Assembly: GCA_030867875.1 (NCBI GenBank)
Contig: JAOWCC010001751.1
Coordinates: 22,994,369-23,058,368, forward strand
Direction: 5' to 3'
Length of the DNA stretch: 64,000 nucleotides
Origin: Actinernus sp. WN-2022
Taxonomy: Eukaryota; Cnidaria; Anthozoa; Actiniaria; Actinernidae
In this document: piece by piece, positions 31,901 through 43,900 of the stretch
Numbering within the stretch: position 1 is the stretch's first letter
Layout: the number at the start of each line of letters is the position of its first letter
Notes under the pieces: model-generated
The model's database searches: none
Seen by the model: only the letters and a program-made list of their open reading frames with translations
Told to the model about the DNA's origin: nothing
Program-made: the position numbers and the translations under genes

Positions 31901-34900
31901 CTTGTACAAAATGTCGTCATCAACTTCAAAACTTACTTACAACCCTTAGTGGGGGATTCTTTTCTAATGCTAAACAGCTTTTAACCTATTTCCCAATATG
32001 AGCCTCAAAATGAGGTTAATTCCAGCTTGTCCGTGATAATACAATTGGGATTATATATGCCTTGGTCTTATTTTATCTTTAAATATGGTTCTGTAACCAT
32101 CCACGCAATGCAACAATAAGGGCTGATTGTTAAAACAAAATCGAAATCTTAGACAGTGACTACTGGCCTCGAAAATAAGGCAACTAGCAAATAAAATCTA
32201 GTTGCCGGGCGGCAAATGTTAGTTGGCAACTAATCAATAGGTTTTAGTCACCAAACATAATGTTTTAGTCACATTGGCTACATATCAGTTGCAATTTCGA
32301 TCCGTGGTCTATCTTCAGACCTGAAGCTGACTACCGATTATGTTCAGAATGACAGTCCTGATCTTAGTATTTATTAATGTGTTCAAAACAATAGATACAT
32401 GTAGATTGGCATTTAGGAGTTTATAGACTCTGTTTTAAAAATGGCCCTTCCTCTTTCACTTACACCATCTGTCTCCATCATTCTCCACAGTACATTCCCA
32501 CCTTCAGGAATTTCCTCACATGCATGTTTCTTGACGTAGTTAATGATGGCTTGGTCTTCTGGCACAGTGTATTTTTTCCTGGTTTTTTGGCATTGCCTGC
32601 AGAATCAGTATGATAATAGTCATGATGTGATAATACATGTAGCATGTTAATAGTCCAGTTTCGCATTCAAGAATACCACTGGATGCGATGACTACAGAAT
32701 AAAGATGCATTTACTCAACGTTTAAGTCTCGTTCTGATGTACTATTCATAAATACCAGCGAGGTGCATAAGTTCAAACTACAACTGACAATATATTTGCG
32801 TATAACCCAATACAGTTGTGAATAACCCATCTTGCCGCTGGTATTTATGAATATTTAAAGCGCTGTGTCACGGTCCTGCGCATGTGTGAAAATCTGATGA
32901 TTTTCTCAAGAAGCTGCAGACACTATGTTATCGAGTCATATGAGTCTATTGTAAAAAGCACAGCCCAATATATATATGATATCACTACTATATTTAATGA
33001 ATGTTCTTGTAATAGTTAGATGATATTATGCATGTTTTTGTAATTCCTATGTACCAATGATGGTGTTGTTGTTGGAATAAACATTATTATTATTATTATG
33101 ACGTGCGTAAGATAGTGTGTTTGTTAACATTGTCGATAAATGGTCGTGAAGTTTTATTCAGGAGCAATTGAATGTGTTGTTGGCTTTTCGTGCATTACTC
33201 GGAATCTTCATTTAGCGACAATATCCAATCTCAAAATGGCAATGAAGATGACGACTATATGACAATGGTGACATGTTCACGAGGTCACGAGTTGGTCTTT
33301 TCAATCTCGTCACGACGATTTGGAGTTTGAGGGAGCTAGAACGGTGAGTAATTTTGCTATTTTACCATGAATTTCCTAAGATTTACAAACTTGATTAGCT
33401 ACAGCGGCCAAATTGCTACAGAAAACTTGCTACAAAAGCACTAATTAAAATCGCTTGATATCAGAGAAGTTACGTTAATGATTTAGAGGTTAATAACCCC
33501 ATTAATTTTGGAGGAACTGTACATTTTCTGAGGCCTAGAATCAGCGAGGAAAATTGTACCAGTTGGTATTTTTTGACAGATCAGACATGCATAACTAATT
33601 AGGAGGCGTTTTTCAAAATCACAGGCGTTGCAGGCAGGCATTCCCTTCTCCTCCCCTCCCCCCTACTTCCTTGTGGGGGTGGGGGTGGAGGAGAAATTAT
33701 TTTAATAAAAAAAAATTAAAGACCCCTGTCAGCCTGCAAATTTTCTTTTTAAAGCAACCCCCTTTGGTATCCAATTAATTTTCAAGATCCCTCTAGGGTA
33801 AAATATTTTGGGACCCCCTATTCTCCAATATATTTTTTACAAGACCCCCCTCATTTTCTCCACTTCTTCTTTGCTGATCAACATTATCTAACATACATGT
33901 ATAATACAAGTTGCATTAATTAAACAATATGACATTGCAATCAATACTGTAAAGCCTTTATATGCTTTATTATTAATAAAAACTTTATAGCATATAGCTA
34001 TCGTGTTATTATTTACTAATAGTAAATACAACTTTTTTTAAATGTCATTCTGGTTATACATTAGAAAACATATTTTCAAGGAGATGGGGGTGGGAAACTG
34101 CATGCCCCCCTTGTCCCCCGCTAGCTACGGCTCTGTCATCTATATACACACCTACTCGTATAATTATGACTCACATTCAGATTACTAATGTCAATTATGT
34201 TATAAATACTTCTAATATAATTAATTATACAAATAAAACTATCAGTGCAACTCAATAAAATTGATAATCCCTGCTTCATGACTCAGCGTATGTATAAGCT
34301 GGCTAGTATTCTCAGTTTACACTGAGTTCTCAAGGTTAATATTATTGCCACCCATCGAGGAAAAATATTCCTGACGTTTCCCCAAATTTTCAGTACATGA
34401 CTAGACAACATAACACTATTCGAATCAAGTGAAAGTCATTATCAAAACCTATAGCCTGCCCCCAGGGGGTACACCTGCCATACAGGTATATGTCACACTG
34501 TTTTTCAAGCTGTTTTAGTCAGTAATAGGCTATACTTTTTGGTCTGGAATAGGTTACAATTTTTTCAGGGAAATACGAAGGCATACATTTCCATTTATTT
34601 AGCTTGTAATGACAGAGATCAGTACAGGTCCAAAAAACGGTATGGAAAATCTTATATTTTGGTCTAAAATAGGGTCACCGCTTGGAGACCCAGGTGTCGC
34701 AGCCCCACCCAAAATCTCAGTGGGGCCCTCAGCTTTACATTTGTATTACAAAAGCAGTAGACACACGTACCCACTGGGTACCTATTTTTGAATTATGTTC
34801 TAGCCCGGTGTACCAGCGATTTCGCTCCCCCGTAAATTCGCCCCCTCTGGAGCGATTTCACCCCCCCCTCCCCTCCAACCTTTTAAAAGGTTATGAATAC

Positions 34901-37900
34901 ATGTTTTCCTTCTTATTATTACTGTAATGTATTGGACGTGGAGAATAGTACGGCAAAAAGCTATCAGTAATGTGTATAAAGGCATGCAATTCAATTTAAT
35001 TTTAAAATTCACGCTTCACTTTTCTTCGACAAAATTCGTTATGGTAAACGTAACGCTACGGTAAATGCTGCAATTTTCATTCGTGCGAGCAGTGCAACAA
35101 GAAACTCGACAAGGAATTCTGCAATCCATCTACAATCTTCGTCAATCTTCGAATGATTAGTTGTTAGTATTTCTTGCCTGAAGGCAACATGTAGATGATG
35201 TAATTATTGTGGTTTTGATAACCTGTAAATTTAACTTTTTTTAATACTTTAGATTTACACTTTTTATTCACTTTTTATTCACTTTTTATTCAGTGCCTCT
35301 ATTTTCTGAGGCGGGGCGATTTCAATAATTACGAGTACAATTCACTAGAGATTTCGCCGGGGGGTAGGCGATTTCGCTTGTGGGGGGAGGGTGAAATTGC
35401 TGTGACACCGGCAATTTATATTGATTGATCCTCATTGGATGTTACACAATACAGCTGTCAATTCAATGTCTGGAGACTGTGACATGCGCAGTACCGTGAC
35501 ACAGGGCCTTTAACATCAGTTGAGCACACAGGGGATCAAATTCAGGATCTCTGGATTGTGAGTCCAACTACTAGTTAAAAGTTGCACCATTTTTAACTCG
35601 TGGATGCGCACAAGCGCAGAACACGAGTTATTAGGATTCAGAGTGCTCCGAGCTAATTTATTCATCGTTTTATGGTGTGTACTTCGTTTTTTTCTGTGTA
35701 CATCGGGGACTCTCCGTTGGCTGTCCGAGTAGTCTTCAATTTTCCAAAGATGTATAAACGGATGCTTCGAAAGGATTTGGCCGTGTTGTTAAAGGTAATT
35801 ATTATTCCGAAATGCCTTATAATTAATTTATTGCTACAACTATATTGTTAAAAACAGACATTTGGTCGCGTGTCGTATTTACGAGAGAAGACGGAAATTT
35901 ATAAACGCGTTTGGCTTAGCTAAGCAGAATTTTATGTCTTGAATGTACTGTGTTGGCAGTTTTGGGAACGTTTTGGATGCAACAGAGATATAGATGGTAA
36001 TGTACACGGAACAGTTTTTGCAACAATGCTCCCCGAGTCTCATGGCACGTTCATAATACATCCCTAGGCTCAGAGATAGAACGTGCTGCACTCTTTACTT
36101 GTACTCGTCAGGGTGAATATAAGCTTCAAAAACTCTTGAATAATTAATGAGCATTTTGTCCAATCAGATGAAGCAAATCAGTCACGTGCATGCTCCTTTA
36201 TACCTGATAAAATCTCATCATTCTAAAAGGCCCGCGGAGGGATTTGAATTCTGTCCCAGAGGGAACGGGGTTAATGATTGAGACAATGGCATTTCTATTG
36301 ATGTTGCAGCTTTCTCATTGAATTGCTAATTAGGATGAACGTTTTATATAAAGAATACCAATGAACATGAAATTTTATATTGATGGTTTGCAATCAATCC
36401 CAGGAGAATCAACAGACAAAAACATGCTGGTGGACGAACAAGAGACGCTAATGAAGACTGGTGGACGAACAAGAGACGCTAATGAAGAATCTTTTGTTTA
36501 ACGTCCACCAGCATGGCCGTCCTGACGTCACATGCAAACCAAGAATAAAGTTTCATCCTAATTAAGAATTCACTGATAAAGACCCAAAGAAATCAAAAAG
36601 TACACGGAACATAAGGTACCTATAGATAATAAATTTTGCACTAAATTTACTAATATCAGCAGACTACCGAGATACACAGATAATATTTTTAAAATGAAGT
36701 TATCCAACTACCATTACTTTTTTACCGAGCCACTGTTTAGTTCCAATTATTAAACCAAACTCAAAGCCACCAAATAATAAAAACGTGCATAAAACTTACA
36801 TATTTTGTGCCGGAGTCAACAAATTGAGAGTCTGCCGTCATATCAGTCACATTGCCTTCCAAGTCTTGAACTTTATCGAGGTAAACCACGACATCAAATC
36901 CTTCAAGTGCAGGTTCAGTTCTTGCATTGCGAAACGCCGCTTAAAACAACATAGTATGGTAATTTCTTCATGTCATTCCCTTGAGATTTTCGTAATTGCA
37001 GGTGGTGATTACCTCGAATATTTTGCATGGCGTTGTGAATACAAAGGTTCAATGCTTCATTAAGTGAACCATTCCCTTGAGATGTGCGTCTTTCTTTCAT
37101 TGCATTCTTAAAGCGTTTTTGAAGCCGTTTAAAACACTCACAGCACGTGTTTTATCAAGTCTAAAAATTCTCGGGCTTCGCCCTTGATAAAACACTGCTG
37201 TTCGTGTTTTAAACAGTACTTAAAGTTCAGTTGAACAACGAGGAGATGTTAACTAACATCGATATCGCCCCTGCTCACTGTGGAATGAAAGCCAAGATTT
37301 TGGAAAGCGAGGAAAGCAAAGCTAAACAAAGCCATACAAAAGCTAATGGAAAAGCTTAGTAATATACAGAATAACAATAATGTGATCAGTTCGAGAAATG
37401 ATACGGTAAATATCACTGAAATGTCAAATAGTTTGAATTTGATGGTCGAACGCGAACAGCTGAGCACTGTATTGTTATCTAGTAAAGGCTTGAATACTGA
37501 TCAATCTAGGAGTAGGAGGCACAAATCAGGATTATCTGCAGTTAGAAATCGTGATAGAGAACCCTCAAGAATAACAGTGAGAAAAATAATAAGCCTGTTT
37601 AACTCTTTCGGGTCCGAGCCTGTAAATATAGGTCCCCTGACACCTATATGAGAAAAAAATATTGCATCACATCTAGACATGCTGGAAAGACGATGTTGCG
37701 ATATCATGTGAAGGGATGTATGGATTCGAAGTCAGAGCTATAACAGGGATCGCTCGACTCTTTCACTATGGAGAAAAGCTCATTTGTTTTGGCGTTCGTT
37801 TTTGTTTCTTCGATTTTCACGAATTTTAAGGAGCTGAAAATCGGCTCAAAACATCCTTCCATTCGCACTTGAAATCAAGAGCAAACACAAAATCAGCACT

Positions 37901-40900
37901 CAGTCGTTACAGCACCTTCTTTAATCTTTCGAACCACCAGGTTTGTTTGCACAAAACACACCAAGCGACTGTGAACCGCGCTATTCTTTTCACTGCATTT
38001 CACTCGACCACATTTACCTGCTCCCACCTCCAATTGCATGCTGGGTAATGGACAAAAAAATCACAAGGGATCCCCCCCTCTGGGACTCCGGTAGGTTTTT
38101 TTTTAGAAGTCTTTTACCCCGAAGGTTCTAGACGTAATCAAGCTATGAATACGTCATTTATTCCACACACAATAGTAATTTAACTCGTGGATGCACGCAT
38201 GTTCAGGACGAGTTATTGGGTTTAGGTGGATACCAGATAATTTATTTGTCGTTTTTTTCTGTGACTCAACGACTCGCCGTTGACTTTCCGAATGACCGTC
38301 CAAGGTTTCGAAATGATTTGGTCATGCTGGAGAAGATGTATTGACGGTGCCCATCTAATGCCAGACACTTCAAACCTGGACAGACATGGTAGTGGGTCCC
38401 TATCGATCACTTAGTGGTGATGACGTAACGATGACGTCATCGGTCACGTGATTTTAAGTACATACCCATATCTCCCTCATTTCTAATGCCAGACACTTCA
38501 AACCTGGACAGACATGGTAGTGGGTCCCTGTTGTTCACTTAGTGGTAATGACGTAACAATGACGTCATCGGTCACGTGATTTTAAGTACATACCCATATC
38601 TCCCTCATTTCTAAAGCCAGACACTTCAAACCTGGACAGACATGGTAGTGAATCCCTATCAATCACTTAGTGGTGATGACGTATCGATGATGTAATCGGT
38701 CACATGATTTTAAGTACATGCCAATATTTCCCTAATTTCTAATGCCAGACACTCAGTTCAAACTTGGACTGATGGACAGGCATAGTATTGGGTCCCCACA
38801 AATCACTTAGTGGTGATGACGTAATAATGACGTCATCGGTCACGTGATTTTAAGTACATGCCCATACCTCCCTCATATCTAATGCCAGACAGTTCAAACT
38901 TGGACAGACATGGTAGTGGGTTCCCACAAATCACTCAGTAGTGAATCACTTAGTGGTGATGATGTAACGATGACATCATAGGTCACGTGATTTTAAGTAC
39001 ATGCCCATGTCTTCCTCGTTTCTAATGCCAGCTGGCTCAAACCTGGACAGACATGGAAGTGGGTTGCTGTCAATCACTTAGTGACGATGACATGATACAT
39101 GCCCATATCTCCTTCATTTCTAATGCCAGACAGTTCAAACAAGGACAGGCATGGTATTATTTTCCCACGATTTACTTAGTGGTGATGACGTAACGATGAC
39201 GTCATTGGTCACGTGATTTTTAGTATATACCAAAATAGCCTATGTTTAGCTTACTTTACCCAATTGTCTCATTTCTGTGCACATGTGTATGATGTACATT
39301 GTGTAAATATTCAGCCATCCCATGGTTAATAACAATAAAGGTTCATAATGTCTCTCTCAAAAACCTATTCCACGACACAAACCACTTGCAGCATAAGAAG
39401 TGGTATTTTTAACTATATAAGTAAATAGAATAAGAATCTCAGTTGACAAGGTGGTGGCAATAATCTTCCTACATGTATTTACAAACGTGGTTGAGCACAC
39501 TGGGATCAAACTCAGGGTCTGAATTGCAAAGTACATGTACATGTAACAACATTTTACCTAACTTTACCTTGTTTCTGTGTACGTGAATGCATGTGTATGA
39601 TGTAAATATTCAGCCATCACTCACTCTGTGGTTATTAACAATAAAGGTTCATGAATGAACCAGGATGTCTCTCTCAAAAGCCTATTCCATGACACAAACC
39701 TTAATTGATTATAAGTCTGTGCAACAGCTTGTGCAGCTTTTCGTGGTCTCTTACTTGAATTTCCATGAAGCCTAAAAACCATAATAATACAATTTCTTTA
39801 ATACCTATATAAGGACAGATGGAACTGCAGTTGAACCTTCTCTGTCTGTAAATTTACTTGCTTCATAAAATTCAGAATGATGTACACAGCAGTTACATGT
39901 TGCCTAAAAATACAAACTTGCATTTGAAGTAAAGGTGGGTTTAATGGTATTTTGCAGGATACTGGTATAATGACATTACTGACAGTGTAATATATTATGT
40001 ACATGTATATACATGTATGATCAATCATGTAGTTGTACTGGAGGACAAGAATATCCTTACAGTGTATTTACTATTTCATCTAAAGTATTTAAAATTAAAA
40101 TAAACACACTTGTAAGATTGCAATTAAGCTGTTTGTAAATGCTACAATGTATTTTCCACCTCCAATCAATACTCTATCTTTCTAAAACAGCATTATTTAA
40201 AGATTGCTTGCCCTCCAGAAAAGTCTTTCCCATGGGATCACAACCTCAATAATTTATTCATTTGTTATTGATGTGATATATCAGCATGCAGCTGTTTCGA
40301 TGCAAAAGGCCTAGCTATTGCATCAGTTCCACTCAACTATTTGCATCTGACATGTACATTTACCTCTATCATGATACTGCTATAATAACTTCTTGATAAT
40401 GTTATTAAATGTACATGTATGTAAACTTATATTGAAAGCAAATTTTAGTATTTCTTATCTTATAAACTTGCCTGTATTTGTTAATATCTTGCAACATCTT
40501 TTTTCTTGCACTGTCCATGATAAAGTCAGTTGATACATAGCCCAACCGATTGCTCCATGCTGGATCTGCAAGCCTGGAGAATTATGAGATAGCACAATTA
40601 CTCAAAGTTTTAGTAACAAGAGCTTAATTTTGGCAAATGTACCATCATGTATCACTCTTCAATGCACAATATGCAGTATTTAATCTTAAGAATTTATTAG
40701 ATTTAAGAATTTATTAAGAATTTGTGTTTTTCAGAAAATACCTTAAAGGAGCAGTAAACACCCTAAATTTATTTAGCAACTAGCTATAAACACGCTAAAT
40801 TAGTAACTACTGTAGCTCAGAGTAAACACCCTATCAGTGACTAGCTCTAAACACCCTAAATTTGCCACTACCGGTAGCTCTAAACATTCTAAATTAGTGA

Positions 40901-43900
40901 GCACCCATTGTGGATGGTTAGGGTGTCTTTAAATGTAGGGTAAGGTTTGGATTAGTTCACAGGACCATTGAAGAAGCACATACAGTGCTTGGGTAGGGTA
41001 TTCTGCAGTTGCCCCAATATTTTTGTAAAATACTCTTTGAAATTCTATTGTACTTAATGAAATATAAAAGTCTTGTGCAGGAAAATAAATGTTTTTGTTC
41101 ATGTAATTAAGATGATTGCGAAAATCTGTAAGATACACTTTTATCAATGTTAGGGACAATGGTGCTTGCCGGTGAACTGGTTTTACTAAGCTAATTGTTT
41201 TTGTTAGGCATGAGAACGACACAATGCAACAAAATTGACACTGACAGTTGATAACTTTTTGAGTTTTAGAGATGTAATAACTGTCTGAAAACGATTTCAT
41301 TCACAGCCATTTTTGGCACTTTTTCTTGTCCTCCCTGTGCTACATGTATATAATTCTCTAGATCTGACAACAGTAGAACATTTTGAAAATCATTCCTTTG
41401 TGCACAACTTCTTTGCTGTCATGTTCTTATCAAAGTATTTTGCTCCAACTCGAGAGATGACAGTTCTGCAGTCTATACACAGAGTGTCAGAGATTCTTTT
41501 ATTTCATCGCTTTTTACATATATCACTTCACTCTTCCATATAAAGTTTCTTTCAAATATAAAGTGAGAGGTGAAATCCTATTCTCCGGCTTTCTTTTAGT
41601 TTGGTTTTAACTCTATAAATTTAAAGTCGGTTAGGTTCACAAATCTCCTTAAATCACGCAACTCAGCAATGTTGACTTTGATAGTAGTGCACAATGATGC
41701 ATTGAATAATATTAAGTGGCCGAGAGGGAACTAGTAGAAAGGCTATACTATTAAAAAAATGTGACTGGATCTCCAAAACAAGTCTCTGTGGCACAATTGG
41801 TAAAGCCCTGGGCCTGGTTGCTAACCCAGGGTTAAATCGCTAATCCAGGGTTAAACTGTACAGATTACAATTACAGATTTAGCGCTAACCTAGGGTTAAA
41901 GTTAACCTTGCTTCAAACAACTCGGCCCTGGTCTTCCAAGCGAAGGGTTGCAGGTTTGAGTCCTACTACCGGTGAACGAAAAAGTGAAACAAAAGTATAA
42001 GTATAGTAATAATTACTAAGTTGGTTGTGGGGAACTAAGGAAGTCAAAAGGGGTTAGGGAGGGGGAATGGTGAGCACCATAGAGTGGGAGGGGAGAGTGA
42101 TCAAATTATTTTGCAGGGGAGGAAGGGGTGGATGATTTTTACTTTTTAAATCCCCCCCCCCCCCCCAAAAAAAAAAAAAAAAACGTTTTTATTATGCATC
42201 CCCAAAAAAAAAAAAAATCTTGAGAATTGCCCCAGTTCAAAAATATTTGAACCAGTGATCAAAAATGGTCCACAAAATTATTGGTCTGTGTCAGGGTACA
42301 TCTATTCTGAGAAGGAAATGGTGTCTGATAGTGAAGCACTACACAGGAAAACAGTATGGCGACAGTTCGGTTTGGACAAATGTTGTTCAACCATTTTAAA
42401 TACTTAATACTCAAATATATTTGGCAATCAACCGATCGATGGTGAATGAAGCAACTTAGCATTATTTTCTCGAGGCAATTGAAGATAGGTTTCTGTATTT
42501 TATATATCGAATGAAAAATTACAGCTCATGTAAGACTGAGCCCCAGCCACCATTTGTGATCTTGGACAACGTTGTTCAAATTGGAATTAACACTGTACAT
42601 CTCACAAAAAGGTATCTTTAAGAATGGTGATTGTTACATTTCTAAAGTGTGCCATTTTCTCAACCTTGTTTATTTTAAACTGACTTCAAAACAGCACAAC
42701 TAATATTTTTATGAGCAAAAATTCGCAAAGAAGTCTTAACTTTATTACGCCTAAAATCAACAACTTACAGTTATTTTCCAATTTATTTAGGTTTTTGGCA
42801 TTATTATTCAAGTCTCTTTTAATACCAAACATTGACAAAGAAAGAACTCTATGTGGTAAAGTAATTCTGAGCTTGATTGACCAAAGTTATTGTGTTTTAG
42901 GTTAAAAAAAGTACAGCCAATTCTTGCATTATATGATAATGAAATGCAAACCAACACCGTGCACATGGTCAAAATTGGCAATGAAATTTAGGATATGTTT
43001 ACAATTCAGGCAATTGATTGCAATTGTAGCAAACACAAATGATAGCCTATCATGAGATGGTTATTTATAGACCAAGAACGAGCCTGTGAAAGAATGCATA
43101 TGCATTGTAAATCCACTGGATTCTGGATTGGAATGCTAATGTCGGATCATGTCAAGTTTACGACTCCAATCGAAATTTTCCTATTGACTATTGTCTTGAT
43201 AGCCTGGGAAACCAGCCGACTCTTATCGCTCCCGACTCGCGAAAGAGACGTCTGGGAAGTGAGGCAGAAAATGCCATACTGATGACGTAGCAGATAGCCG
43301 TTTCACGATGCATAAATTAGTTGCAATTCTCAGAAGTCGAATGCGAACAACAGAGTATATAAACTACCGAGGCTGCTCGTTTGCTTGGCAGTGGTCACCG
43401 TCATGAACAACCATGAAATTCAAGCCTATATATTTAGCGTGTGTTGGTAGCTCGCTTGCTTCGTTCTTTCAGCGGCTCGGCCCAGTCAAGAGAATTTGTC
43501 CTACGACTGTCAAAACATAATAGTTGTTTATAATTTCAAATCCTACACACAGCATCTATAGCAGGCCACTTTTCAAGCCAGCTCTTTTGTCAGGTCAGTA
43601 GCCTAAGAGGTTAGCTACAGAATGCAGCGGTTATTTTCAGGTATACTACCGAGGCTGCCCATTTTCTTGGGTGATTGATTCATATCACACTTGGTTCGTG
43701 ATTCATAGCACACTTACATGTAATTATGTTTATTCATAGCCCAGATTCACTGTCTGAACGATTTATCCGCCGCAACAACAACTCATCCAGTGTTTTGTGA
43801 TAGCTCAGTGTATGTAGGTTTACTGTTATGAAATTATAAACAACTATGACAGTAGTCAGTACCTTTCTTGTATATGTTTTGACAGTACGACATTTCGCTT

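Larger units (their letters stand above)
32597..39699. other. TERF2IP: RAP1 intron 4 contents
   Basis: The intron holds an ATT-tailed LINE 3' end near 33000-33100, decayed simple sequence (33600-34140), the inverted-repeat element 34803-35412, the duplicated element 36124-37219, the 128-bp satellite 38356-39225 and a local duplication (39300-39700). No other host exon is evident. Confidence 0.6.

Noticed and set aside
36785..37063. 92-codon plus-strand frame as a gene
   Set aside because: It lies in a repeated element present twice in the window, and the minus strand carries the more exon-like reading.
40929..41300. Minus-strand frame with 'NIGATAEYPTQAL' as a RAP1 BRCT exon
   Set aside because: No acceptor gives phase 0 after exon 1. 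The exon at 46531-46479 ('NFGGFISSKL') has both correct splice sites and phases.
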